Source of the DNA: Rhizobium sp. Root1203
GTDB taxonomy: Bacteria; Pseudomonadota; Alphaproteobacteria; Rhizobiales; Rhizobiaceae
DNA length: 64,000 bases
Direction: 5' to 3'
NCBI RefSeq assembly: GCF_001424945.1
Contig: NZ_LMCW01000002.1
Coordinates: 130-64,129, forward strand
The stretch's first letter is position 1. Every line of letters begins with the position of its first letter. Below the pieces are notes generated by a model, which ran no database searches, had not been told where the DNA came from, and saw nothing but the letters and a program-made list of their open reading frames with translations. Of the stretch, positions 1 through 8,146 are shown one piece after another. Both the position numbers and the translations under genes were made by a program.

Positions 1-649
1 GATTCTGCACTATCGGCTGAGCATAATCAATCGCTTAGCCGAAATATCGCGCCAGATCATCCCCGCTCCCCGAACCCGTTCCACAATCTCCGCGTCCCGT
101 CGTCGGATACACCGCAAGGCGTTGCGGCGAGGCGGGATCGGCGCGGGGCGTGGGGGGGAGGACGCAAAACCTCAGGCACCGGGTTCGCAGAAAATGGTCT
201 CCCTCCGGAGACGGCGGCTTTGCCGAGTTGAGCTCCGGACGTGCTTGTGCGGCACACCTGGTCCCCGGGGGAAGCGCAAGCGTCTCCCCCGGCGAAAATT
301 GGGAGGGGAATGCAGAGAGACCGGAGTTGCGGGCATAAACCGCCGAACGGGGCGCTGGGAAGCGCCATATTTTTACTCAATCGCGGCAATTTCCAGCGCC
401 CCGTGCGAGTGAGCAGGCATGGGGGGCGCTGGGAAGCGCCATATTTTGAGACCGGAGTTGCGGGCATAAACCGCCGAACGGGGCGCTGGGAAGCGCCATA
501 TTTTTACTCAATCGCGGCAATTTCCAGCGCCCCGTGCGAGTGAGCAGGCATGGCCAAACCACGCGTGATGAAGCCGCGTGACCGAGAAGCCGTGCCGTTC
601 GTGCCGCCTGCGACTGCCACCTCCGACGCACCGCGGCTCAGTCGTTCCG
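1..649. other. Non-coding left flank of the window
   Basis: I find no supportable gene here. Reading frames on both strands are GC-rich, overlap each other and run through the duplicated repeat at 317-553, and none has a convincing ribosome site or a recognisable domain. The stretch around 120-300 is very G/C-rich, with runs of G. It probably holds the 3' flank of a gene lying left of the window plus a rhizobial-type repeat. Confidence 0.55.
317..553. repeat. 106-bp direct repeat (two copies) with terminator-like hairpins
   Basis: Bases 317-422 and 448-553 are identical 106-bp copies, 131 bp apart. The 25-bp spacer (423-447) is itself a third, partial copy identical to 349-373. Each full copy has outer 10-bp inverted arms GGGGCGCTGG/CCAGCGCCCC (349-358 with 393-402; 480-489 with 524-533). 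Inside is a short hairpin GGCGCT-ggga-AGCGCC followed by a T-rich run, repeated at 351-374, 425-447 and 482-505. On the plus strand each of these resembles an intrinsic terminator. The pattern suggests slippage or hairpin-mediated duplication of an intergenic element. Confidence 0.85.
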
Positions 650-1360
650 CTATCGGTCCTTGCCGCGAAGCACCCCGACCAGGGCCCTCCCATCGGTAAA
701 GTATGGATCGCCCCCACCGTTGCGGCCGGTTTTCGTCGCTCCGATGCCGGGGATCTCGTAGGTTGAGGAGAGCTGTCCTGCCTTGAGAAGGTCACCGATC
801 GTCAAATCCCGCTCCGCATCGATATCCGGGCCGATGTGATGGGTGATCTGCCCTGTGTCGTGGCTGAATCCGACACCTCGGTCGAAGCTTGCCGACCCCA
901 GCCACAGCGGGCGCCCGTCCGCACCGTCCTTGGGGGTCAACCAGAAACGCACATGGTTGCGCTCATCGGCGCTTTTGCCGACCGGCTTCTCAAATGCCAG
1001 ATCCTGCTTGCGGCCCTCAAACAGCAGCGGGCTCACGGGTGCATCGAGGTCGGGCCGATCGAGCACGACGCTCAATCCGATTTCAGCCGAAGTCCGCAAG
1101 GTGATCTTGTCGGCGGGATCCCACCTCGCGGCCGCAAACGCCCGGATTACCTCTTCCTTCGAACCGACTAGGCCGACATTGATCGGATCTCCGGGAATAT
1201 CCTGTTCGGTGGTCGTCACCATTTTGCCGAAGTCGGCAACGCGGCTGGCATCGCGAAGAATCCATATTTCGGGAACGATGAAATAGGCGGCAAGCAGATA
1301 GGCGACCAGCAGGATCACCAGCCCGCTTACTGCCATCCGCGTTTTTGTGCGATGTCTCAT
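650..1360 (-). CDS. LssY C-terminal domain protein, membrane-anchored
   Basis: This 236-residue protein has one hydrophobic segment near the N-terminus (about residues 9-30) followed by a soluble domain. The phrases GDPINVGLVGS, FAAARWDPAD, DLAFEKPVG and HVRFWL match my recollection of the LssY_C family. Here the domain stands alone, without the PAP2-phosphatase or DedA-like parts seen in longer LssY proteins. The soluble domain probably faces the periplasm. It is divergent from recF. The start at 1360 could instead be the Met at residue 9. The biochemical role is unknown. Confidence 0.7.
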   Translation of the reverse strand: MRHRTKTRMAVSGLVILLVAYLLAAYFIVPEIWILRDASRVADFGKMVTTTEQDIPGDPINVGLVGSKEEVIRAFAAARWDPADKITLRTSAEIGLSVVLDRPDLDAPVSPLLFEGRKQDLAFEKPVGKSADERNHVRFWLTPKDGADGRPLWLGSASFDRGVGFSHDTGQITHHIGPDIDAERDLTIGDLLKAGQLSSTYEIPGIGATKTGRNGGGDPYFTDGRALVGVLRGKDR

Positions 1361-1547
1361 CCCCGTCCGTGTCGCCTCCTGCCCCCCATACGCTTATATC
1401 ACACTGTCTCCCGGCGTAATCGTCCAAATTGCAACCGGACCCGGCGACGATCCGGTTCAGGCGGTCGTCGGCATCGGCGAGGGCGGCCGCCCTTGCCATT
1501 GTTGCCTGTTGCGCTTAGCTCTCAGCCGTCACGAATCCGGATATCGC

Positions 1548-2669
1548 ATGCCGCACAAGGTCACCATTTCCCGCCTCAAGCTCGCCGATTTCCGCAACTA
1601 TGCGGCCGCGGCATTGTCGCTCGATGGCCGGCATGTCGTGCTGACCGGCGACAATGGCGCCGGCAAGACCAATCTGATGGAAGCAGTCTCCTTCCTGTCA
1701 CCCGGTCGCGGCATGCGGCGCGCTGCCTATGGGGACGTCACCCGCATCGGAGCGACCGCCTTCTCCGTCTTTGCCGAGCTCGACGGCATGGAGGGTGAAG
1801 TCGAGATCGGCACCGGGCTCGACACCACCGACGACACGGCCTCGCGCCGGCTGCGCATCAACGGCACGCCCGCAAGAACCGCCGACGAACTCACCGATCA
1901 TCTGCGCCTGCTCTGGCTGACGCCTTCGATGGACGGACTGTTTACCGGCGGCTCGTCCGAGCGTCGTCGCTTTCTCGATCGGCTCGTCCTGTCGCTCGAT
2001 CCCGCCCACGGCCGCCGTGCCGGCGACTTCGAGCGGGCCATGCGCAGCCGCAACAAGCTGCTCGACGAGCGCCGGTTCGATCCGTCCTGGCTCTCCGGCA
2101 TTGAGCAGCAGATGGCGAGCCTTGGCATCGCCATGGCGCTGGCGCGCCAGGAAATGCTCGGGCTTCTGAGCCGCCTTATCGGGGAAACGCGCGAAACCTC
2201 GCCCTTTCCCTCGGCCTCGCTGGAGCTTGCCGGTTTCATGGACGGGCAGTTCGACCGCCCGGCCGTCGATCTCGAGGACGACTATACCGCGATGCTCGCG
2301 GAAAGCCGCTATCGCGACGCCGCTGCCGGGCGAACGCTCGACGGTCCGCACCGCGCCGATCTTCTGGTTCGCCATCGCGACAAGCAGATGGAAGCGGCGC
2401 GCTGTTCGACCGGCGAGCAGAAGGCGTTGCTGGTCGGCTTGATCCTTGCGCATGCCCGGCTCGTCGGCAATCTTACCGGCCACGCCCCGATCCTGCTGCT
2501 GGACGAGATCGCCGCCCATCTCGACGAAGGCCGCCGCGCCGCGCTGTTCGACCTCATCGATGCCTTGGGGGGCCAAGCCTTCATGACCGGAACGGACCGG
2601 GCGATGTTTTCCGCGCTCGGGGATCGGGCACAGTTCTTCACCATTGCCGATGGAAGGGTTTTCGAATGA
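1548..2669 (+). CDS. recF: DNA replication and repair protein RecF
   Basis: This 373-residue SMC-like ATPase helps load RecA at single-strand gaps together with RecO and RecR (recR lies at 18447). Walker A (GDNGAGKT) is at residues 34-41 and the Walker B region LLLDEIAAHLD is near the C-terminus, with a serine-rich signature (STGEQKALL) before it. The open frame runs further upstream, but the Met at 1548 begins the family-typical PHKVTISRLKLADFRNY start and gives the usual length. It overlaps moeB by 4 bp (ATGA), so it heads a recF-moeB-GNAT operon and is not next to dnaA. Confidence 0.93.
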   Translation: MPHKVTISRLKLADFRNYAAAALSLDGRHVVLTGDNGAGKTNLMEAVSFLSPGRGMRRAAYGDVTRIGATAFSVFAELDGMEGEVEIGTGLDTTDDTASRRLRINGTPARTADELTDHLRLLWLTPSMDGLFTGGSSERRRFLDRLVLSLDPAHGRRAGDFERAMRSRNKLLDERRFDPSWLSGIEQQMASLGIAMALARQEMLGLLSRLIGETRETSPFPSASLELAGFMDGQFDRPAVDLEDDYTAMLAESRYRDAAAGRTLDGPHRADLLVRHRDKQMEAARCSTGEQKALLVGLILAHARLVGNLTGHAPILLLDEIAAHLDEGRRAALFDLIDALGGQAFMTGTDRAMFSALGDRAQFFTIADGRVFE

Positions 2670-3490
2670 CGGATGTCGCTTTCCCCCTTGCCCGGGGCCA
2701 TGGTAGCATCGGGTCCATGGAACCCTTGAGCCCTGAAGAAATCGCCAGATACCAGCGCCATATCCTGCTTCCTGAGATCGGCGGAGCGGGTCAGCAGAAG
2801 TTGAAGGCCTCGCGCGTGCTCGTCATCGGCGCCGGGGGTCTCGGCGCGCCGATCCTGCAGTATCTCGCGGCCGCCGGGGTCGGCACGCTCGGTATTGCAG
2901 ATGACGACCTGGTCTCGCTTTCCAACCTGCAGCGTCAGGTCATCCATGATTCCGGCACCATCGGCGAACTGAAGACCGAAAGCGCTGCCTTTGCGATTGC
3001 GAGGCTCAATCCGCATGTGAAGGTGATCCGTTTCGAGGAACGGTTCACCGAAGAGTCGGCGAGGCGTCATCTTTCCGGCTTCGATCTGCTGGTTGACGGA
3101 TCCGACAATTTCGACACGCGCTACACGGCGGCGGATGCCGCGGAAACCGCGCGGATCCCGCTTGTCACCGGCGCGGTCGGCCGCTTCGACGGATCGGTAA
3201 CGGTCCTGAAGCCGTACGAGACCGGCACCGATGGCATCGAAAATCCCACCTACCGTGATCTTTTCCCGGAAAAGCCGCCCGCCGGCCTCATCCCGGTCTG
3301 CGCTGAAACCGGCGTCGTCGGCGCGCTGACCGGCGTCATCGGAACGTTGATGGCCATGGAGGCGATCAAGCTGGTGACCGGCACGGGCGAACCCCTCGTC
3401 GGCCGGCTGCTGCTCTATGACGCCTTGTCGGCCCGCTTCGATACGATCCGCTACAAGCGGCGGCGCCCGAGGCAGAGTCAGGCGTCATGA
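2666..3490 (+). CDS. moeB: MoeB/ThiF/HesA-family sulfur-carrier adenylyltransferase lacking zinc cysteines
   Basis: This E1-like enzyme adenylates the C-terminal glycine of a small sulfur carrier such as MoaD or ThiS. The nucleotide-binding GAGGLG is at residues 55-60, the SLSNLQRQ motif near 84-91, the DGSDNFDTR loop near 144-152 and a conserved Cys at 212. The two CxxC pairs that bind zinc in E. coli MoeB are absent: the first reads TYRD (195-198) and the C-terminus ends in an Arg-rich tail with no cysteine. The start overlaps recF; Met18 (2717) is an alternative that removes a non-conserved leader. Specificity for MoaD rather than ThiS is assumed from the family, not shown. Confidence 0.82.
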   Translation: MTDVAFPLARGHGSIGSMEPLSPEEIARYQRHILLPEIGGAGQQKLKASRVLVIGAGGLGAPILQYLAAAGVGTLGIADDDLVSLSNLQRQVIHDSGTIGELKTESAAFAIARLNPHVKVIRFEERFTEESARRHLSGFDLLVDGSDNFDTRYTAADAAETARIPLVTGAVGRFDGSVTVLKPYETGTDGIENPTYRDLFPEKPPAGLIPVCAETGVVGALTGVIGTLMAMEAIKLVTGTGEPLVGRLLLYDALSARFDTIRYKRRRPRQSQAS

Positions 3491-4020
3491 AAATCCGTCG
3501 CCTTGATGCTGACTTCGACCGTTGGCAGGAGCTTCTTTCACTGATTCTGTCCTCGTTCGCCTACATGAAGGATCGGATTGATCCGCCATCTTCGGCCCTT
3601 GAGCTGACGGCGGCCTCGCTTGCCGGGAAAGCGCAGGCGGAGATCGTCCATATCGCGCTCGAAGGCGAGGCGCTGGTCGGTTGCGTCTTCCTGCGGCCCG
3701 AGAGCAGTTGCCTCTATGTCGGCAAACTGGCGATCGCGCCCGACGCCCAGGGCAGGGGCATCGGGCGGCAACTTCTGTCTGTCGCGGAACAGACGGCGCG
3801 ATCCCTCGCCCTGCCTGCCCTCAGGCTGGAAACGCGCATCGAGCTTGTCGAAAACCACGCAGTCTTTTCCCGGTGGGGCTTTTCGAAGACCGCGGAAAAC
3901 GCGCATCCCGGCTTCGTCACGACGACATCGATCGAGATGCGCAAATCGCTCGCGGCTTGGAGCAGTTCCCGCAACGAAGCGGTTTTACGTCCGGAATTGC
4001 CTAAAACGGAACTGGTCTAG
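3487..4020 (+). CDS. GNAT-family N-acetyltransferase
   Basis: This 177-residue acetyltransferase carries the acetyl-CoA motif A, VGKLAIAPDAQGRGIGRQLL, at roughly residues 78-97, and a family-typical RLETRIELVENHAVFSRWGF near the C-terminal end of the fold. Its substrate is unknown. It overlaps moeB by 4 bp, so it is probably translated from the recF transcript. The last 20 or so residues (after KSLAAW) come from a palindromic repeat-like DNA stretch and look like a recent extension. Its stop TAG shares the tetranucleotide CTAG with the stop of the convergent dehydrogenase gene. Confidence 0.8.
   Translation: MKIRRLDADFDRWQELLSLILSSFAYMKDRIDPPSSALELTAASLAGKAQAEIVHIALEGEALVGCVFLRPESSCLYVGKLAIAPDAQGRGIGRQLLSVAEQTARSLALPALRLETRIELVENHAVFSRWGFSKTAENAHPGFVTTTSIEMRKSLAAWSSSRNEAVLRPELPKTELV
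3963..4014. repeat. Palindromic repeat fragment inside the GNAT 3' end
   Basis: The outer arms CAGTTCC (3963-3969) and GGAACTG (4008-4014) are perfect inverted copies. The inner part shares the 16-mer CGTCCGGAATTGCCTA (3988-4003) with the RIME-like element at 17705-17720. It sits at the junction of two convergent genes and could form a hairpin that ends both transcripts. Confidence 0.6.
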
Positions 4021-5018
4021 CGACCCGGCAGCACCCGGTTCGGGGGCCGGTGACCGTCGATGAAGGCGCGGATGTTGATGATCACCTTGTCGCCCATGTC
4101 GATGCGGCCTTCGATCGTCGCCGAACTCATATGCGGCAGCAGCACGACCTTGCCCTCGTTGGCGAGCTTGATCAGCTTCGGATTGACGGCCGGCTCGTTC
4201 TCGAAAACATCGAGGCCCGCGCCAGCCAGCCTGCCTTCCCTGAGACTCTTGATCAGCGCCGCCTCGTCGATCACGTCGCCGCGCGCCGTATTCACCAGGT
4301 AGGCCGTCGGCTGCAGCAGCGCGAGGCGGCGGGCCGACAGAAGGTGAAAGGTAGCCGGCGTCGAAGGGCAGTTCACCGAGACGATGTCGACCCGGGCGAG
4401 CATCTGGTCGAGGCTTTCCCAATAGGTCGCCTCGAGTTCGTCTTCCGTCGCCGGGCTCACCCGCTTGCGATTGTGATAGTGGATCGACAGCCCGAAGGCC
4501 TTGGCGCGCCGAGCAACCGCCGTGCCGATGCGGCCCATGCCGACGATGCCGATCCGCTTGCCGTGAATGCGGCGCCCCAGCATCCAGGTCGGCGACCATC
4601 CCGCCCATTCGCCGGGCTGGTCCGTCAGCACCCGCGCACCTTCGCCGAGCCGGCGCGGCACGGCGAGAATGAGCGCCATGGTCATGTCGGCGGTGTCTTC
4701 GGTCAGCACGTTCGGCGTGTTGGTGACGGTGATTCCCTTGCGGGCTGCCGCCTCGACATCGATGTGGTCGGTCCCGTTCGAAAAGCTGGCGATCAGCTTC
4801 AGCTGCGGCCCGGCTTGCTCGATCAGGGTGGCGTCGATGCGGTCGGTGACCGTGGGCACCAGCACGTCGGCCGATTGCATCGCCGCGATCAGTTCGGCCG
4901 CGGAGCGCGGCGTGTCATCGATGTTGAGTTCGGCATCGAAGAGCTCGCGCATGCGTGTCTCGACCGCATCCGGCAGCTTGCGCGTGATGTAGACCTTCGG
5001 TTTTTTCTTCGTCGTCAT
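4017..5018 (-). CDS. D-2-hydroxyacid dehydrogenase (glyoxylate reductase / D-glycerate dehydrogenase type)
   Basis: This 333-residue NAD(P)H-dependent cytosolic oxidoreductase interconverts 2-oxoacids and D-2-hydroxyacids; glyoxylate or hydroxypyruvate is the likely substrate. The Rossmann motif GIVGMGRIGTAVA lies near residues 158-170. The catalytic triad of the family is visible as Arg in TARGDVID, Glu in ENEP and His in LPHMSSAT. The N-terminal substrate domain includes SNGTDHID. The start ATG at 5018 fits the family length. It is convergent with the GNAT gene, and the two stop codons overlap in one CTAG. The exact substrate cannot be read from sequence. Confidence 0.85.
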   Translation of the reverse strand: MTTKKKPKVYITRKLPDAVETRMRELFDAELNIDDTPRSAAELIAAMQSADVLVPTVTDRIDATLIEQAGPQLKLIASFSNGTDHIDVEAAARKGITVTNTPNVLTEDTADMTMALILAVPRRLGEGARVLTDQPGEWAGWSPTWMLGRRIHGKRIGIVGMGRIGTAVARRAKAFGLSIHYHNRKRVSPATEDELEATYWESLDQMLARVDIVSVNCPSTPATFHLLSARRLALLQPTAYLVNTARGDVIDEAALIKSLREGRLAGAGLDVFENEPAVNPKLIKLANEGKVVLLPHMSSATIEGRIDMGDKVIINIRAFIDGHRPPNRVLPGR

Positions 5019-5197
5019 GTCCGCCGGAGCTGCCTTGTTCAGAGGTCCTTAACCAAGACGCGGGATAATTTCCCCGTTCCGGGCAATTTCTACCAGACCC
5101 GCGCGCGAAGACAAACAAAACTCGTTCAGCGTGCGGCCAAATCGAAGCCCGGACATCAGGCAGCAGAATGCCTTGAATACGAGCGAACGGAAGCCCC

Positions 5198-5737
5198 ATG
5201 CGCAGCACAGTCCTGAAATCATGCCTCGCCATTGCGATCGGTTTCGTGCTTTCGGCGGGAACCGCCGAATTGAGTTTCGCCCAGGCGGCAAAAGGTCCGA
5301 GCGGCCTGCCATTGCCGCGCTTCGTCACGCTGAAGTCCAAGCGCGTCAACCTTCGCATCGGTCCGGGAACGGATTTTGCCGCATCCTGGATGTATCTGAA
5401 GGCAGGCCTGCCGGTGGAGATCATTCAGGAATACGACAACTGGCGGCAGATCCGCGATGCCGATGGCACCTCGGGATGGGTCAACCAGTCGCTGCTCTCC
5501 GGTTCCCGCGCCGCCATTGCCGCACCGTGGATGAAGGGCAAGGGAAAAGGCGTCTTCGTCAACATGCGGCGCGAGGCCCTGCCGTCGTCGACGGTGGTCG
5601 CCAAACTTGAGCCGGGCGTCATGATGAACATCGGCGAATGCAACGGCGACTGGTGCTTTGCCAAGACCGACGGCGCCGAAGGCTGGGTGGCGCAGTCGGA
5701 AGTCTGGGGTGCCTACCCGGGCGAAGCCTTCAAGTAA
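5198..5737 (+). CDS. Secreted bacterial SH3-domain protein
   Basis: This 179-residue protein has a signal peptide (MRSTVLKSCLAIAIGFVLSA then a cut near FAQA). The mature part contains two SH3b-like units: one at about 42-102 with VNLRIGPGTDFAASWMYLKAG and GWVNQSLLSG, and one at about 115-175 with VNMRREALPSSTVVAKLEPG and GWVAQSEVWG. Such domains usually bind peptidoglycan peptides or other cell-envelope ligands. A periplasmic location is likely. It is divergent from the dehydrogenase gene and its 3' end overlaps the adenosine kinase gene by 8 bp. Confidence 0.8.
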   Translation: MRSTVLKSCLAIAIGFVLSAGTAELSFAQAAKGPSGLPLPRFVTLKSKRVNLRIGPGTDFAASWMYLKAGLPVEIIQEYDNWRQIRDADGTSGWVNQSLLSGSRAAIAAPWMKGKGKGVFVNMRREALPSSTVVAKLEPGVMMNIGECNGDWCFAKTDGAEGWVAQSEVWGAYPGEAFK

Positions 5738-6722
5738 GGCTTGCCTGCTTCCCCGCCTCGGCCAGCGACCTCATGGGCCGCGGTCCGATCTGCTGGATGA
5801 CGATGCCGGCGGCAAGGCAGCCGAGCTTGCCGCAATCTTCCAGCGTCCGGCCCTGTGTATAGCCGTAAAGGAAGCCCGCGGCGAACAGATCGCCTGCCCC
5901 TGTCGTATCGACCAGCTCCCTGATCTTGATCGCATCGACGTAGAAGCGCTCCGTCCCCTTGAGGATCACGGCACCGTCTTCGCTCATCGTCACAGCCGCG
6001 ATCTTGCAGTCCTTCGCGATCCTGGTCAGGGCTTCCTCGAAATCGTCGGTTTCATAGAGCGCCAACGCTTCCTGGCGGTTGGCAAAGACGATGTCGACGG
6101 TACCCGATCGCATCAGATCCAGAAACTCGCCGCGGTAGCGATCGACGCAGAAGCTGTCCGAGAGCGTCATCGACATCTCGCGGCCGTTCTCGTGGGCGAT
6201 GCGGGCGCAGTCGCGGATGGCTTCCTTGGCGCGTGGCGGATCCCAGAGGTATCCCTCGAAATATGTGACCTTGGACTGCGCCACGACGTCCGGCTCGACA
6301 TCTTCCGGGCCAAGCTCGACGCAGGCGCCGAGATAGGTGTTCATCGAGCGTTCGCCGTCCTCGGTGACGAAGATCATGGAACGGGCGGTCGGCGGAAACG
6401 TGCCCTTCGCCTGGGTCTGGTAGTGAACGCCCTGCGCCCGGATGTCGTGCGCAAAGATCTCTCCAAGCTGATCCTCGGCCACCTTTCCAAAATAGGCTGC
6501 CTTGCCGCCGAAGCTCGCAATGCCTGCTGCCGTATTGCCGGCGCTGCCGCCGGATGCTTCAAGCGCCGGGCCCATATGGGCATAGAGAAGCTCCGCGCGC
6601 TCGGCGTCGATGAGATTCATCGCCGCTTTGGTGATCTTGTGGTCAATGAGGAACTGCTCGTCGCAACGCGCAATGATGTCCACGATGGCGTTGCCGACAG
6701 TCAGAACGTCAAATTTGGTCAT
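5730..6722 (-). CDS. Adenosine kinase (PfkB/ribokinase family)
   Basis: This 330-residue sugar/nucleoside kinase phosphorylates adenosine to AMP with ATP. The family substrate loop ASGGSAGNTAAGIASFGG lies at about residues 57-74 and the C-terminal signature DTTGAGD at 272-278, where the final Asp is the catalytic base. The frame extends 21 codons upstream, but Met at 6722 begins the conserved TKFDVLTVGNAIVDI start. The assignment to adenosine rather than another nucleoside rests on overall likeness to rhizobial proteins annotated this way. It overlaps the convergent SH3 gene at its 3' end. Confidence 0.82.
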   Translation of the reverse strand: MTKFDVLTVGNAIVDIIARCDEQFLIDHKITKAAMNLIDAERAELLYAHMGPALEASGGSAGNTAAGIASFGGKAAYFGKVAEDQLGEIFAHDIRAQGVHYQTQAKGTFPPTARSMIFVTEDGERSMNTYLGACVELGPEDVEPDVVAQSKVTYFEGYLWDPPRAKEAIRDCARIAHENGREMSMTLSDSFCVDRYRGEFLDLMRSGTVDIVFANRQEALALYETDDFEEALTRIAKDCKIAAVTMSEDGAVILKGTERFYVDAIKIRELVDTTGAGDLFAAGFLYGYTQGRTLEDCGKLGCLAAGIVIQQIGPRPMRSLAEAGKQASLT

Positions 6723-6895
6723 GTAATGGGAGGTCCCGGTTTTTGATGGTGGCCGGTAGTCGGTCTTAGCGGATTTTCGCCGCATGGGAAGAAGAAATGC
6801 CGTCTCTGCCGCCCCTCCCTGCGCAAAAAATGCCGCGGCGACGTCACGCGCCTGTCATTTTCGATGATTATAAGCAGCGTCAACGAGATTGGCAT

Positions 6896-7045
6896 GAGCG
6901 GCCTGCGGGCCGTAGCCAATACAGAAGGGAATGATACCCTTCGACGATACCGGAGCGACGCTGACCACGGATGAACTGGCAGCATCGCAGGCCGGTTATC
7001 CGGCAAGGTCGGATGCGGAAAAGCGGGCATGGCCCGCTTTTTTTT
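6896..7045 (+). ncRNA. Candidate structured RNA with a terminal intrinsic terminator
   Basis: The 420-bp gap between the adenosine kinase and transporter genes holds four consecutive perfect hairpins on the plus strand: GGCC-tgcg-GGCC (6900-6911), GAAGGG/CCCTTC (6924-6942), GCCGG-ttat-CCGGC (6991-7004) and a 10-bp terminator (7019-7041). The layout fits a small RNA of about 150 nt, or a 5' leader with an attenuator for the transporter starting 100 bp downstream. A TTATAA sequence at 6868-6873 could be a -10 element, but no good -35 is visible. I cannot match it to a named RNA family. Confidence 0.42.
7019..7045 (+). terminator. Intrinsic terminator
   Basis: A perfect 10-bp stem AAAAGCGGGC (7019-7028) / GCCCGCTTTT (7032-7041) with an ATG triloop is followed by more T residues, eight in all. 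It lies upstream of the AEC transporter start and at the 3' end of the candidate RNA. Confidence 0.85.
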
Positions 7046-7141
7046 GTCGCTGGCACAAGACGTTGCGGCCATTCGCGTTTGTCACCGCCGACGATTTGCT
7101 GCTAGACCTTTGCCATCCGCATGCAAAGGCAGCACTTCCAG

Positions 7142-8089
7142 ATGTCAGCCATCATTTTCGACGTCCTCCCCATCTTCGTGATGATTCTGATCGGCTGGCT
7201 GATCGTCAAGGCGGGACTGATGAAGGCGGAGATTGGCGACGCGCTCAGCGAATTCGTCTTCAAGATTGCCGTTCCCCTGCTGCTTTTCCGAACGATCGCG
7301 GAGGCCGATTTTCACGGGGCGTCGCCGTTTCGCCTGTGGATCGCCTATTTCTCCGGCGTCGCAGTGACCTGGTTTGCGGCTCATGTCGCGGCAACCCGGT
7401 TCTTCGGCCGGGACGATCGCATCGGTGTCCTCGCCGGCGTGTCGTCGGCTTTCGCCAACACCATCTTCATCGGCCTTCCGCTTGTGCAGCGCACCGTTGG
7501 TGACAAGGGACTTGTACCGCTTTCCATCCTGATCGCGGTCCATCTGCCTGTCATGATGATCGTCGGCACAATCCTGATGGAGCGCGCCGAGCACAAGATC
7601 GCGGGCGGACAGGAACGCAGTGTCGTGAGGTTGATCCGCCAGGTCGCCCAGAATCTCATCCGCAATCCGCTGGTGGTCGGCCTTGCGGGAGGCGCCGTCA
7701 TGCATCTCCTGAGTCTCCGAATGCCGGGACCGGTGGAGATGATCGTCGATCAGATTGCCGGCGTGGCCGGTCCCGTCGCGCTCATTTCGCTGGGCATGGC
7801 GCTTCAGAAATATGGCATCTCAGGCAATGTCGGCATTGCCAGCGTTACATCCGCATTCAAGCTTCTGCTGCTTCCGGCTTGCGTCTGGACTGCCAGTCAC
7901 CTGGTCGGGCTCGCCAACGACTGGACGGCGGCGCTGGTGCTGATTTCGTCCGTACCGACCGGCGTCAACGCCTGGCTCATTGCCAACCGCTTCGGCGTCG
8001 GACATAGCCTGGCAGCCTCGACGATAACGGTGACCACGGCACTCGGTGCCATCTCCGTATCCTTCTGGGCCTATCTGCTTGGCGCATAG
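7142..8089 (+). CDS. AEC-family transporter (auxin-efflux-carrier-like permease)
   Basis: This 315-residue inner-membrane protein has about ten hydrophobic segments in two halves, as in the bacterial auxin-efflux-carrier family, which exports or imports small carboxylates. The family phrases VPLLLFRTIA, SSAFANTIFIGLPLV and VPTGVNAWLIANRFG are present. Met at 7142 is chosen; an in-frame start at 7121 would add a short polar leader. It lies behind a strong terminator, so it may have its own promoter or be attenuated. Substrate unknown. Confidence 0.82.
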   Translation: MSAIIFDVLPIFVMILIGWLIVKAGLMKAEIGDALSEFVFKIAVPLLLFRTIAEADFHGASPFRLWIAYFSGVAVTWFAAHVAATRFFGRDDRIGVLAGVSSAFANTIFIGLPLVQRTVGDKGLVPLSILIAVHLPVMMIVGTILMERAEHKIAGGQERSVVRLIRQVAQNLIRNPLVVGLAGGAVMHLLSLRMPGPVEMIVDQIAGVAGPVALISLGMALQKYGISGNVGIASVTSAFKLLLLPACVWTASHLVGLANDWTAALVLISSVPTGVNAWLIANRFGVGHSLAASTITVTTALGAISVSFWAYLLGA

Positions 8090-8094
8090 CCAAC

Positions 8095-8120
8095 GAAAAG
8101 CCCGGCTTGCGGCCGGGCTT
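8095..8120 (-). terminator. Terminator for the cycM gene
   Basis: A 9-bp stem AAGCCCGGC/GCCGGGCTT (8098-8106 with 8112-8120) lies between the convergent transporter and cytochrome genes. Read on the minus strand it is followed by TTTTC, so it probably ends the cytochrome transcript. Confidence 0.7.
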
Positions 8121-8146
8121 CGATCGTCATCATTGTACTGCGAGCG

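Noticed and set aside
57..467. A 136-codon minus-strand frame at the left end
   Set aside because: It crosses the duplicated repeat, has no ribosome site and is Pro/Arg-rich like many false frames in GC-rich repeats. I could not support it as a gene.
6896..7045. 6S RNA as identity of the structured region
   Set aside because: 6S RNA is one long hairpin with a central bubble and paired ends; here the helices are short, local and consecutive.
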